The position numbers and the translations under genes were made by a program. 55,382 bases of DNA from Bacteroidota bacterium (lineage in GTDB: Bacteria; Bacteroidota; Bacteroidia; AKYH767-A; OLB10). Under the pieces are notes generated by a model. The model saw nothing but the letters and a program-made list of their open reading frames with translations, was not told the origin of the DNA and searched no databases. Location of the stretch: positions 1 to 55,382 of the forward strand of contig CAUJFJ010000195.1 of NCBI GenBank assembly GCA_963169675.1, in the 5' to 3' direction. Shown here one piece after another: positions 28,420 to 37,251 of the stretch; the first letter of the stretch is position 1; each line of letters starts with the position of its first letter.

Positions 28420-30471
28420 TCATGGCTTTTCTGCCATTTCTTTTTCAAATGGCCGATCCGCTTTCTCCGATTTAATAAATTCATTTAAAAGGTAATTCGG
28501 GTTTCTGCCTAACTGGAGATTGAGATAATCGGCCAAAACAGAATCTTTGGTCGTTTCCAGGTATTTTTGTGCTTTGCTGAATAAAATCGCCTTCATACTG
28601 TTTCGCCAGGGTTCATTAAATCGTTGCGGATGTGCAACGGCGAGTTCAAATGCCTTGTCGACATTTCCCATATTAAAGTATACTGCAATCAGATTCATTT
28701 TTGTATTCATAAAGTCGGGATTTATGGACTGCACCCGATTGAACATTTCCAGAGCTACTGTGTGGTTTCCGCGTTCTTCTTCTAGTGCACCGTAATCATT
28801 CAAAACCTGCATATGCCAGGGGTTTTGTGCTGCAGCTTTTTTGTAATGGGAGTATGCCTGCTGGTGATTATTCTGATGATATAAAGCATGTCCAATATAC
28901 CACTCAATTGGCGTTCCCGTTATGTCGAGTTGATGAAAAGCACTTTTTGCTTTGGTTGCCTGAAATTGCATTTCGGGAAGATCCTTTTTTAGTTGTGCTT
29001 CTAAAGCATTTCTTACATGCATTTCAGATTTGAAATGTTGAAAATGTATGAATGAAAGAAATGCTGTTACGACAATAATAATTATGTTGAAGGCAGCAGC
29101 GTAGGTGGGACTGGAATCGGATTTATTATTTCCTGAATAAGTAGTTGCAACAGTAGCAATCAGAATCATAAAAATCATCAATGAAAAAAAGCGTTCCTTT
29201 GGATAGCCGAAAAAGGATAACAATGCAAATGAAAAAATGCCAGTTGCAAGAGAAATAATTTTTAATTTATCATTGAAAGTTGCCTCATTTTTGTAGCCTT
29301 TCAGCAGTGCACGAAATGCGAAAAATAGTATCAATAGCCAACAAATCAGACCTATAATACCCGTTTCAGCTAAAATAAAAAGGTACTCATTGTGAGGGTG
29401 TTCGTACCTTAGTTTACCATAGGCCCAGTAACTATTTCCGAATAGCTGGTATTTAGGAAAAAAGATCCGCCAGTTTGCCAAACCGTTTCCTAAAACAGGA
29501 TTTTCGGCGAACATTTTCAAAGAGTTTCTGGCTAAAAACAGGCGATCATAAACACTGTTATTGTTCAGAGAATGTTCCTCCTTGAATATCATTCCAGGAT
29601 TGGTCGCAAAATGGCCAATTGCAGCCATTTTTATTTTAATATCTTCATATTGGATTTTGTCTTTAAATAAAATGAAAACCGAAATTAGTATGGTGAAGCC
29701 AATTATGAAGGCAAGACCTATTTTTTTAATAGAAAAGAGGGGATGAATTGGTTCCTCAGCATTTTTTCTTAGGTAAAGAATCCAACCTAAAAAAAGAAGA
29801 ATCATGAGAGCCAATCCGATGTAAACTGCTACACATTTTAAGACAATTATAATGAGCAAAGAGGAAATCAGTGAAACCAAAGAAAGTGTTCTTTTCCATT
29901 TATGGGAAACTATGGTGTTATAAAGAATAAATGGTAGAGATAGTAAAAGTACTTCAGCGTAAAAATTTTTATTTGATAAGGTTGAATGTACTTTATCTCC
30001 GACCGTGAAGATTATACTCTTTTCGATGGATGTTAATATTAATGGCAAAAGTTGAACAATTGCAATTCCATTAAATAGTACTATGCCACCTGTAATGGCC
30101 ATGCAGAGCTGATTAAAGGAATCTTTTTTACCGGACAAAAGCACCGACATTAAAACAAAGAGCAGCACCATGGTAAGGATTTTGCAAAATTCATAAAACC
30201 CATCACCTGCGTTTACAGATCTGAAAACAGCAACTCCTGCCATCAACCCATACGCCATTACACTAAGCGCAATTGGATTCTGTAAATGTTTGAAATTGAG
30301 TGCTTTTGATTTAAAAATTGCTATTGAAATATACAATAATAAACCTGCCAGACACAAGTATCTAAGGGTGATTTCCGGATCGGTTGTAAAAGGTGAATAA
30401 ATAAACGGAAAGCAAAGAAAAAGTATAATCAGCACTACTTTTACATTGATGGCCGGAAATTTTCTGTTCAT
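28420..30471 (-). CDS. O-antigen ligase/polymerase-like (Wzy/WaaL) membrane protein with C-terminal TPR-like region
   Basis: Many TM helices; NPVLGNGLANWRIFFPKYQLFG…YEHPHNEYLFILAETGIIGLICWLL; C-terminal helical repeats NPWHMQVLNDYGALEEERGNHTVALEMFNRVQSINPDFM. Confidence 0.85.
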   Translation of the reverse strand: MNRKFPAINVKVVLIILFLCFPFIYSPFTTDPEITLRYLCLAGLLLYISIAIFKSKALNFKHLQNPIALSVMAYGLMAGVAVFRSVNAGDGFYEFCKILTMVLLFVLMSVLLSGKKDSFNQLCMAITGGIVLFNGIAIVQLLPLILTSIEKSIIFTVGDKVHSTLSNKNFYAEVLLLSLPFILYNTIVSHKWKRTLSLVSLISSLLIIIVLKCVAVYIGLALMILLFLGWILYLRKNAEEPIHPLFSIKKIGLAFIIGFTILISVFILFKDKIQYEDIKIKMAAIGHFATNPGMIFKEEHSLNNNSVYDRLFLARNSLKMFAENPVLGNGLANWRIFFPKYQLFGNSYWAYGKLRYEHPHNEYLFILAETGIIGLICWLLILFFAFRALLKGYKNEATFNDKLKIISLATGIFSFALLSFFGYPKERFFSLMIFMILIATVATTYSGNNKSDSSPTYAAAFNIIIIVVTAFLSFIHFQHFKSEMHVRNALEAQLKKDLPEMQFQATKAKSAFHQLDITGTPIEWYIGHALYHQNNHQQAYSHYKKAAAQNPWHMQVLNDYGALEEERGNHTVALEMFNRVQSINPDFMNTKMNLIAVYFNMGNVDKAFELAVAHPQRFNEPWRNSMKAILFSKAQKYLETTKDSVLADYLNLQLGRNPNYLLNEFIKSEKADRPFEKEMAEKP

Positions 30472-30575
30472 GAAAGTGTCAGACTTTGAAGAGTTGAAGA
30501 TAGTTAAAATATTAATAGGAGTATTTTTTATTCAAATTTATCTGCTATCTTTCGTGCACAAAATATTACTGGTTT

Positions 30576-31499
30576 ATGAAGCATGAAGATTTTTTATTTC
30601 TGATCAGAAAGCACAGGATCTATTTGATCTTTGTATTTCTGATAGCTGCTATAGTTGGTGTATATATTCTCCGGCCCAAAGTTTTGAAGTATGAAGGAAC
30701 GGCTATATTTTATCTCGCCAATGAGAGTATGGTTAATCCTTCTATTTTTGGAAATCCCGGTCAGGAAGATTTATTACAAGTTAATTTGGCGCAGGAACGG
30801 ATAATACAATTAGCCTACTCCAATCAAATGATGGAGCATCTCATAAAGCAATTTGATTTATATACTCACTATGGTATTGATACTACAAATAAATATTATC
30901 ATCAGCTTGCGGTCAGTAAACTTATCAGAATAATTCAGATCAAAAAAATTTCTGTTGATATTTCCAGCATTACTGTAATTGACAGAAACAATGAAATAGC
31001 AGCCGCAATGGCAAATTCTATTGTCTGGAAACTGGATCAACTCAATAAGTCTTATTTGATAAATAAGTTACAAAATAATTTGACCTTCTACAACAGTTTC
31101 CTGATTGAATCAGAACAAACTGTTGCAATGCAAAATAGAAATCTGGATAATTACATCAAAAGATTAGGAGACCTTCGAGATAATGAAAAATTAAGCACCA
31201 AGTCAATTAATCTGGAGTTCTCAATTTACGAAGCAATTTCTCAGATCCAGAACATTACTGTTCAATTGCTGAAGGCAAAAAATTTATACTCAACAACTCT
31301 TAATACGGCGCAATCTAAAAATCTTCCTTCTCTTGTAATCATCAGATCTGCGATGCCCGATTTCAAATCTAAAAGAATCTATCTGGTAGGGTATGGTTTT
31401 CTTTCCGGTGGATTTTGTGTTACAATTTACATATTACTTTTATATTTCTTTAATTCTTACAGTACCGATTTAAGAATTTTGTTTTCAAGAAAGCATTGA
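30576..31499 (+). CDS. Wzz-like polysaccharide chain-length determinant/co-polymerase
   Basis: N- and C-terminal TM segments flanking a helical periplasmic region; next to a Wzy-like gene; no Walker motifs. Confidence 0.65.
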   Translation: MKHEDFLFLIRKHRIYLIFVFLIAAIVGVYILRPKVLKYEGTAIFYLANESMVNPSIFGNPGQEDLLQVNLAQERIIQLAYSNQMMEHLIKQFDLYTHYGIDTTNKYYHQLAVSKLIRIIQIKKISVDISSITVIDRNNEIAAAMANSIVWKLDQLNKSYLINKLQNNLTFYNSFLIESEQTVAMQNRNLDNYIKRLGDLRDNEKLSTKSINLEFSIYEAISQIQNITVQLLKAKNLYSTTLNTAQSKNLPSLVIIRSAMPDFKSKRIYLVGYGFLSGGFCVTIYILLLYFFNSYSTDLRILFSRKH

Positions 31500-31510
31500 T
31501 TAATCATTTT

Positions 31511-32026
31511 ATGAAAAAGCGAATATTAATTTTACTACTGAGTGTATTTCTATTTTCGTGTTCCTCGAAACCGGATTTACCAGTTGTTGAAAAGGTCGAT
31601 ATCGGTAAATACATGGGCACCTGGTATGAAATTGCGGCACTTCCAATTACTGCCAAGAAGAAATGTACCTGCAACAAAATAGATTTTGAATTGGCTGATG
31701 ATAAAAGCTATATTAGAATAATTGAATCTTGTATCAAAAAGGAAAAGCAAGGAGCAATTCTTGGGAAGGCTTTTGTGGATGAGAGCTCAGGGAACGCCAA
31801 ATGGGATGTTGAACATTTCTGGCCATTTACGGATGAGCTGTTTATCATTGCTCTTGCTGACGATTATTCGTGGTGCATGACAGGAAATCCAAATAGAAAA
31901 GAGCTTTCTATTTACTCAAGAAAATCAGCTTTAGCAGATTCACTATATAATGATTTGGTAAAGCAGGCATCAGATTTAAACTTCGACACTTCCCGAATCG
32001 TAAAAGTGGTTCACAACTGTAATTAA
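31511..32026 (+). CDS. Bacterial lipocalin (Blc-like) lipoprotein
   Basis: MKKRILILLLSVFLFSCSS lipobox; GTWYEIA lipocalin motif; FIIALADDYSWCMTGNPNRKELSIYSR. Confidence 0.88.
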   Translation: MKKRILILLLSVFLFSCSSKPDLPVVEKVDIGKYMGTWYEIAALPITAKKKCTCNKIDFELADDKSYIRIIESCIKKEKQGAILGKAFVDESSGNAKWDVEHFWPFTDELFIIALADDYSWCMTGNPNRKELSIYSRKSALADSLYNDLVKQASDLNFDTSRIVKVVHNCN

Positions 32027-32032
32027 ACAATA

Positions 32033-32653
32033 TCAGGCACTAAAACTGATTATAACCAGCCATTCGGTGAAAAATCCTATCAGGAATCCTGCATACACCT
32101 GATTTGGGTTATGTGCTTTTAGTATTAATCTCGCACTTCCAAGGAAACCCGAAACCAAAATACTGACAAGTATAAATTCAGTCAGACCGGCATTCAATAC
32201 CTGAGATAAGCCCAAAAGCATACCGGTAAAGCCACCTATTCCAATCATGTGTATGCTTACTTTCCATTGGAAGCTCAGCAACCAGGCCATCACAATTGTC
32301 ATTGCAGCACCCATAACCATTAATCCTAAAATTCTTGGTACCGGTAACTGATGAAGAAGGTAATAACACATGAAATAAAATAAAGCTGTTGTCAGAAATG
32401 GAATTTTACGTTCATTCAACGTTTCCATCTCCAGCGACTTTATATACCCTTTCTGTAATAGAATTAATGCTGTTACAACCGGCAATGCACAGGTAGTAAT
32501 AAATACCAGTGAAATAATAATCTTCTGTACCTGCGGCGAAATACTATAGCTGATATAAGTATTTAGTTGCATGATAATAAATACTGCATAAAATGGCATC
32601 AGCAACGGATGAAGGCTGTAAGATAAAAAACGTGCTAACGAAACAGGAATCAT
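32033..32653 (-). CDS. PAP2-superfamily-like integral membrane protein
   Basis: LNERKIPFL, WKVSIHMIGIGGFTG and SARLILKAHNPNQVYAGFLIG resemble diverged PAP2 motifs; about six TM helices. Confidence 0.6.
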   Translation of the reverse strand: MIPVSLARFLSYSLHPLLMPFYAVFIIMQLNTYISYSISPQVQKIIISLVFITTCALPVVTALILLQKGYIKSLEMETLNERKIPFLTTALFYFMCYYLLHQLPVPRILGLMVMGAAMTIVMAWLLSFQWKVSIHMIGIGGFTGMLLGLSQVLNAGLTEFILVSILVSGFLGSARLILKAHNPNQVYAGFLIGFFTEWLVIISFSA

Positions 32654-32690
32654 AGTTTGCAGTTAAAGCAAAATGAAAATAATTGGTAAA

Positions 32691-34175
32691 TTATAACTCC
32701 TTACGAAGTCTCGCAACCGGTATTCCCAATTGTTCTCTGTACTTGGCAATGGTTCTTCTGGCAATATTGTAACCTTTCTCATTTAACAACTTCATAAGCT
32801 TTTCATCGGGAAGAGGTTTTTTCTTGTCTTCATTTCCGATATAATCACTCAGAATTTTCTTAACCTCCCGACTGGAAACTTCTTCACCACTATCAGTTGA
32901 CAAAGCTTCTGAAAAGAAACTCTTTAATAGAAAAGTACCAAATGGGGTTTGAACATACTTGCTGTTGGCTACTCGGGAAATAGTTGATATATCTAATCCA
33001 ACTATGTCAGCAATATCTTTCAGAATCATTGGCTTGAGTTTTTTCTCATCACCTTCCATAAAATATTCCTGCTGGTAATTCATAATAGCAGTCATAGTTC
33101 TGATCAGCGTGATTTGTCTCTGCCGAATCGCATCAATGAACCATTTTGCTGCATCAAGCTTCTGTTTAACAAACATCAAAGCATCTCTGCTCGTTTTATT
33201 CGTTTTCGCTTCTTTGGAATAAGTCTCCAGCATTTCTGAGTATTGCCTGCTGATTCGAAGATCAGGAGCATTTCTCGAGTTAAGGTTTAGTTCCAGTATT
33301 CCATCTGTATTCGAAATCATAAAATCAGGAACAATGTGTTGCGATGATTTTGGTTCATCGGAAAAACTTCCACCCGGTCTCGGATTCAGATGCAAAATTT
33401 CATGGACAGCACTTTTTAATTCTTCAGGCGACAAATCCAGTGACTTCTCAATTTTTTCGTAATGTTTTTTGGAAAACTCATCCATGTAGTCACTCAGAAT
33501 CTTTCTGGCAGTAGCAACTGCTGGTAAATCGTGATTCTTCCGGTCGAGTTGAATCATTAAACATTCCTGCAAATCACGAGCTCCAACTCCTGCAGGATCA
33601 AAAGTCTGTATCACTTTAAGTACATCCAGAATTTCTTCTTCCGTAGTGCTGACATTTTGTGCAAATGCCAGATCATCAACTAATGCACGTACTTCTCTTC
33701 TTAAATACCCGTCATCATCAAATGATCCTACAAGATGCGTAGCAATCAAGTATTGTTTGTCGTCAAAATCACACATCCCTAACTGACTCAACAGCAATTC
33801 GTGAAAAGTATTTCCAACACTCAGTGGAATATCATTTCGCTCTTCATCGGGAGATGTATTGTTGGCATTTAATTTATAATATGGTTCGTCGTCCTGAATG
33901 TATTCAGATATATCAAAATCATCTTTACGCTCCGAATCGTCCCCATTTTCATCAAAATCATTATTGTCCTCATCGCCTTCTTCGCGTTCCTCATCAAGAG
34001 GATCACGCTCATCTTCCTCATTTCCTTCTTCAAGTGCAGGATTTATTTCAAGCTCTTCCTTAATTCGCTGTTCTAAAGCAATAGTAGGAACCTGCAACAA
34101 TTTCATCAATTGAATTTGTTGCGGAGAAAGCTTTTGAAGTAGCTTTTGTTGAAGGGATTGTTTTAAGAAGCTCAA
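32691..34175 (-). CDS. rpoN: RNA polymerase sigma-54 factor
   Basis: N-terminal Q/L-rich region I (SLQQKLLQKLSPQQIQLMKLLQ), HTH, C-terminal RpoN box ARRTIAKYREQLGIP. Confidence 0.97.
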   Translation of the reverse strand: MSFLKQSLQQKLLQKLSPQQIQLMKLLQVPTIALEQRIKEELEINPALEEGNEEDERDPLDEEREEGDEDNNDFDENGDDSERKDDFDISEYIQDDEPYYKLNANNTSPDEERNDIPLSVGNTFHELLLSQLGMCDFDDKQYLIATHLVGSFDDDGYLRREVRALVDDLAFAQNVSTTEEEILDVLKVIQTFDPAGVGARDLQECLMIQLDRKNHDLPAVATARKILSDYMDEFSKKHYEKIEKSLDLSPEELKSAVHEILHLNPRPGGSFSDEPKSSQHIVPDFMISNTDGILELNLNSRNAPDLRISRQYSEMLETYSKEAKTNKTSRDALMFVKQKLDAAKWFIDAIRQRQITLIRTMTAIMNYQQEYFMEGDEKKLKPMILKDIADIVGLDISTISRVANSKYVQTPFGTFLLKSFFSEALSTDSGEEVSSREVKKILSDYIGNEDKKKPLPDEKLMKLLNEKGYNIARRTIAKYREQLGIPVARLRKEL

Positions 34176-34207
34176 AAATTTAAAGGTGTTTTGTGGTTAA
34201 TTGTATT

Positions 34208-35596
34208 TTAAAATTCTGCACTTAGTGGTGTTCGTGGGAATGGAATTACATCGCGGATATTTCCCATTCCGGTAACGAACAACATCAATCGTTCGAAACC
34301 TAATCCAAAACCTGCATGAGGCACAGTTCCGAATTTCCTTGTTTCCAGATACCACCATAGACTTTCTTCGTGAATACCCATCTCAGTTATACGCTGCTTT
34401 AATTTATCGTAGTTCTCTTCACGTTGAGATCCTCCAACAATTTCTCCGATACCGGGGAACAACACATCCATCGCGCGTACCGTTTTCCCATCATCATTCT
34501 GTTTCATGTAGAATGCTTTAATGTGTTTCGGATAGTCGAATAGTATCACCGGTTTTTTGAAATGCTTTTCAACCAGAAATCTTTCATGCTCAGATTGCAG
34601 ATCGGTTCCCCAATCCACTTTAAATTCAAATTTTTCAGTTGTACTTTTTAAGATTTCAATGGCATCGGTGTATGATAATCTGACAAACTTATCTGCTACT
34701 ATGCTATTTAAACGTGTCAGCAATTCATTATCGTACATTTTATTCAGGAATTCGAGATCATCGGAGCATTTTTCAAGTGCATAGGTAACCAGATATTTCA
34801 GCATATCTTCTACCAGATCCATATTTTCTTCCAATTCAAAGAAAGCCATTTCAGGCTCTATCATCCAGAATTCAGCCAAATGTCGTGCCGTATTCGAATT
34901 CTCAGCTCTGAACGTTGGACCAAAAGTGTATATGTTACTTAATGCCAAAGCTCCAAGTTCTCCTTCCAGCTGCCCGCTTACCGTCAAATTGGTTTCCTTA
35001 CCAAAAAAGTCTTCTTTAAAATTTACGGTACCATCTTCGTTGCGGGGCGGACTTCCAGCATCGAGGGTAGTGACACGAAACATGGCACCAGCACCTTCTG
35101 CATCTGATCCGGTGATAATAGGAGTATGCAGGTAGAAGAATCCTCTGTCGTTAAAATATTTGTGAATTCCATATGCCATGGCATGTCGGATACGCAGCAC
35201 AGCTCCAAAAGTGTTGGTGCGTGGTCTGAGATGCGCTATTTCTCTGAGAAATTCCAGGGAATGTCCTTTTTTCTGCAATGGATAGGTTTCAACATCGGCA
35301 GATCCATAAACTAAAATATTAGTTGCCTGAATTTCAACGGGTTGACCACTTCCCTGAGAAGCAACCAGAGTTCCATTAACTGATAAAGAGGAGCCGGTTG
35401 TAATTTGCTTGACCAGTTCTTCACTAAAAGCTGCCGGGTCGGCCACTATCTGTATATTATGAATTGTGGAACCATCATTCAAAGCAATGAACATCACATT
35501 TTTATTGCCGCGCTTGGTACGGACCCATCCCTTGACATTGACTGTCTGGTTTTCAGGACTTACTTGTAAAAGTTCTTTAACTGGAGTTCTTTTCAT
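34208..35596 (-). CDS. asnS: Asparaginyl-tRNA synthetase
   Basis: OB-fold N-terminus ([25 protein letters not shown]); class II motifs [24 protein letters not shown] and [29 protein letters not shown]. Confidence 0.97.
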   Translation of the reverse strand: MKRTPVKELLQVSPENQTVNVKGWVRTKRGNKNVMFIALNDGSTIHNIQIVADPAAFSEELVKQITTGSSLSVNGTLVASQGSGQPVEIQATNILVYGSADVETYPLQKKGHSLEFLREIAHLRPRTNTFGAVLRIRHAMAYGIHKYFNDRGFFYLHTPIITGSDAEGAGAMFRVTTLDAGSPPRNEDGTVNFKEDFFGKETNLTVSGQLEGELGALALSNIYTFGPTFRAENSNTARHLAEFWMIEPEMAFFELEENMDLVEDMLKYLVTYALEKCSDDLEFLNKMYDNELLTRLNSIVADKFVRLSYTDAIEILKSTTEKFEFKVDWGTDLQSEHERFLVEKHFKKPVILFDYPKHIKAFYMKQNDDGKTVRAMDVLFPGIGEIVGGSQREENYDKLKQRITEMGIHEESLWWYLETRKFGTVPHAGFGLGFERLMLFVTGMGNIRDVIPFPRTPLSAEF

Positions 35597-35698
35597 AATT
35601 GCAGGTTGTAGAAGGGTACAAAATTCGTTTATTTGAATGAAGAAGGCAAACGGAATATGTTCTAATCACTCTCTGTGACAACGAATCGTGAAAAAGTC

Positions 35699-37126
35699 TC
35701 AATTTTTAATAATAACAGAATGACTGGGAATAACATTTTTCCCTGATAACTCAAGTAAATACAAGCCTTGAGTTAAGTGGAGGTCGTTGAAATGGAACAA
35801 ATGCAAAGCTTCTCCAGAGCTTATATGGCTGAAAACCAATCGACTCTGAACATCATATAAATTTATTTGAGTAAAAGGTATAGAAGCTTGTATAGTAAGT
35901 TCACTGGTAAATGGATTGGGAAAGACAGATGGATTTATAACGTTCGTAATATTTTCATCATTTTCAGATGTCAGACCGTCAACATCAACCTTGAGCAAAT
36001 AAAAATCATCATCATCTATGGTGGAAGCTCTTCCTGCCACATAATAACCTCCATCAGGAGCAGCAATAATCCTGAATCCGATATCAACCCCGGAATATCC
36101 ATACTCTCTTTGCCAGATAAGATTTCCATTCAGATCAATTTTTAAGATGGTGAGATTCAAAGGATCTGATCCGTTACTGAAAGAATTTCCATATCCGGTG
36201 CCTATAAAATTTCCAGAAGCATCTTCAATGAGATCAAAAAGTGCATTCGATCCGGAACCGCCAAAAGTTGATCTCCATTGAAGATTTCCATTTGTATCAA
36301 CTGAAGAAATAAAATAATCAAATGGTGAGAATTGAAAAATTTCAGTTTCACCATATGTTATCAGATTACCGGATGTGCTTTGAAAAATTCCTTGCGAACC
36401 ATTTTGAAATGGATCAGTGTAAACGGAATCCCATTGAACATATCCGTTAGAATCAGTGCGGAGAATGCAAATGTCATAATCAAATACGCCTCCTCCCAAA
36501 TTTATTTTCCGGTCTGACACCACATAAAATGTGGAATTATTTATCATTACAGATTCAGAGGAGTAATCATTTAATCCTGCACCATATGCACCATCCCATT
36601 GCGTGTTAAATGCACTGTCAAGTTTAAGCACATATGAGTTATTTGACCCAAAACCCGACTGACTTCCTGATAACAGGTAACCGCCATCCGGACATTTTCT
36701 GGCTGAATTAATGTTTTCCATAGAAAGTGTTCCATAGTTGTAACGTGCAGTTTCTATACCTGCAGTATCGGTAACTATTAAAAGTATCTGATCACTGAAA
36801 ATCGGATCATGTGTTGTGCCGGCTAAAACTAATCCGTTATCGGTTGTCAAAACAGAAATCCCAAAATCATCATGCGAAGTGCCCAGAAATCGGGTCCATA
36901 TTAAATTACCGTCTGATGAAATTTTGGAAAGCATAAAATCAGTTCCACCCAATGGACCAATGCTTGTAAAACCTAACATATACACAGACGAATCTGACCC
37001 CAAAATAATTCCATTGCAAATTTGAGTTCCCTGTCCACCAAAAGTCATTTCGAATCCTTGTCCTTTAATATTTTGAAAGGACGTTAAGAGGAATAGCAAC
37101 GAGGTGAATGTTATGCGGGAAATCAT
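35699..37126 (-). CDS. T9SS secreted beta-propeller-like protein with sorting domain
   Basis: Repeated DGGYLLSG / GNLIWQREYG / NGNLQWRSTFG motifs; C-terminal VFPNPFTSELTIQA…INLYDVQSRLV…GLYLLEL. Confidence 0.8.
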   Translation of the reverse strand: MISRITFTSLLFLLTSFQNIKGQGFEMTFGGQGTQICNGIILGSDSSVYMLGFTSIGPLGGTDFMLSKISSDGNLIWTRFLGTSHDDFGISVLTTDNGLVLAGTTHDPIFSDQILLIVTDTAGIETARYNYGTLSMENINSARKCPDGGYLLSGSQSGFGSNNSYVLKLDSAFNTQWDGAYGAGLNDYSSESVMINNSTFYVVSDRKINLGGGVFDYDICILRTDSNGYVQWDSVYTDPFQNGSQGIFQSTSGNLITYGETEIFQFSPFDYFISSVDTNGNLQWRSTFGGSGSNALFDLIEDASGNFIGTGYGNSFSNGSDPLNLTILKIDLNGNLIWQREYGYSGVDIGFRIIAAPDGGYYVAGRASTIDDDDFYLLKVDVDGLTSENDENITNVINPSVFPNPFTSELTIQASIPFTQINLYDVQSRLVFSHISSGEALHLFHFNDLHLTQGLYLLELSGKNVIPSHSVIIKN

Positions 37127-37200
37127 TTAAAAGAATTAATATTTAATAGGTAAAAATAGTAATACCTGGATTTTTTTTAATAAGCTGAGACAGGTGTAAT

Positions 37201-37234
37201 AAAAAAGGCTGTTTGAATTCAAACAGCCTTTTTT
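37201..37234. terminator. Perfect 34-bp palindromic terminator
   Basis: AAAAAAGGCTGTTTGAATTCAAACAGCCTTTTTT, fully self-complementary, 3' of 37252..39147(-). Confidence 0.8.
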
Positions 37235-37251
37235 ATATTCTTCAGGAATGA

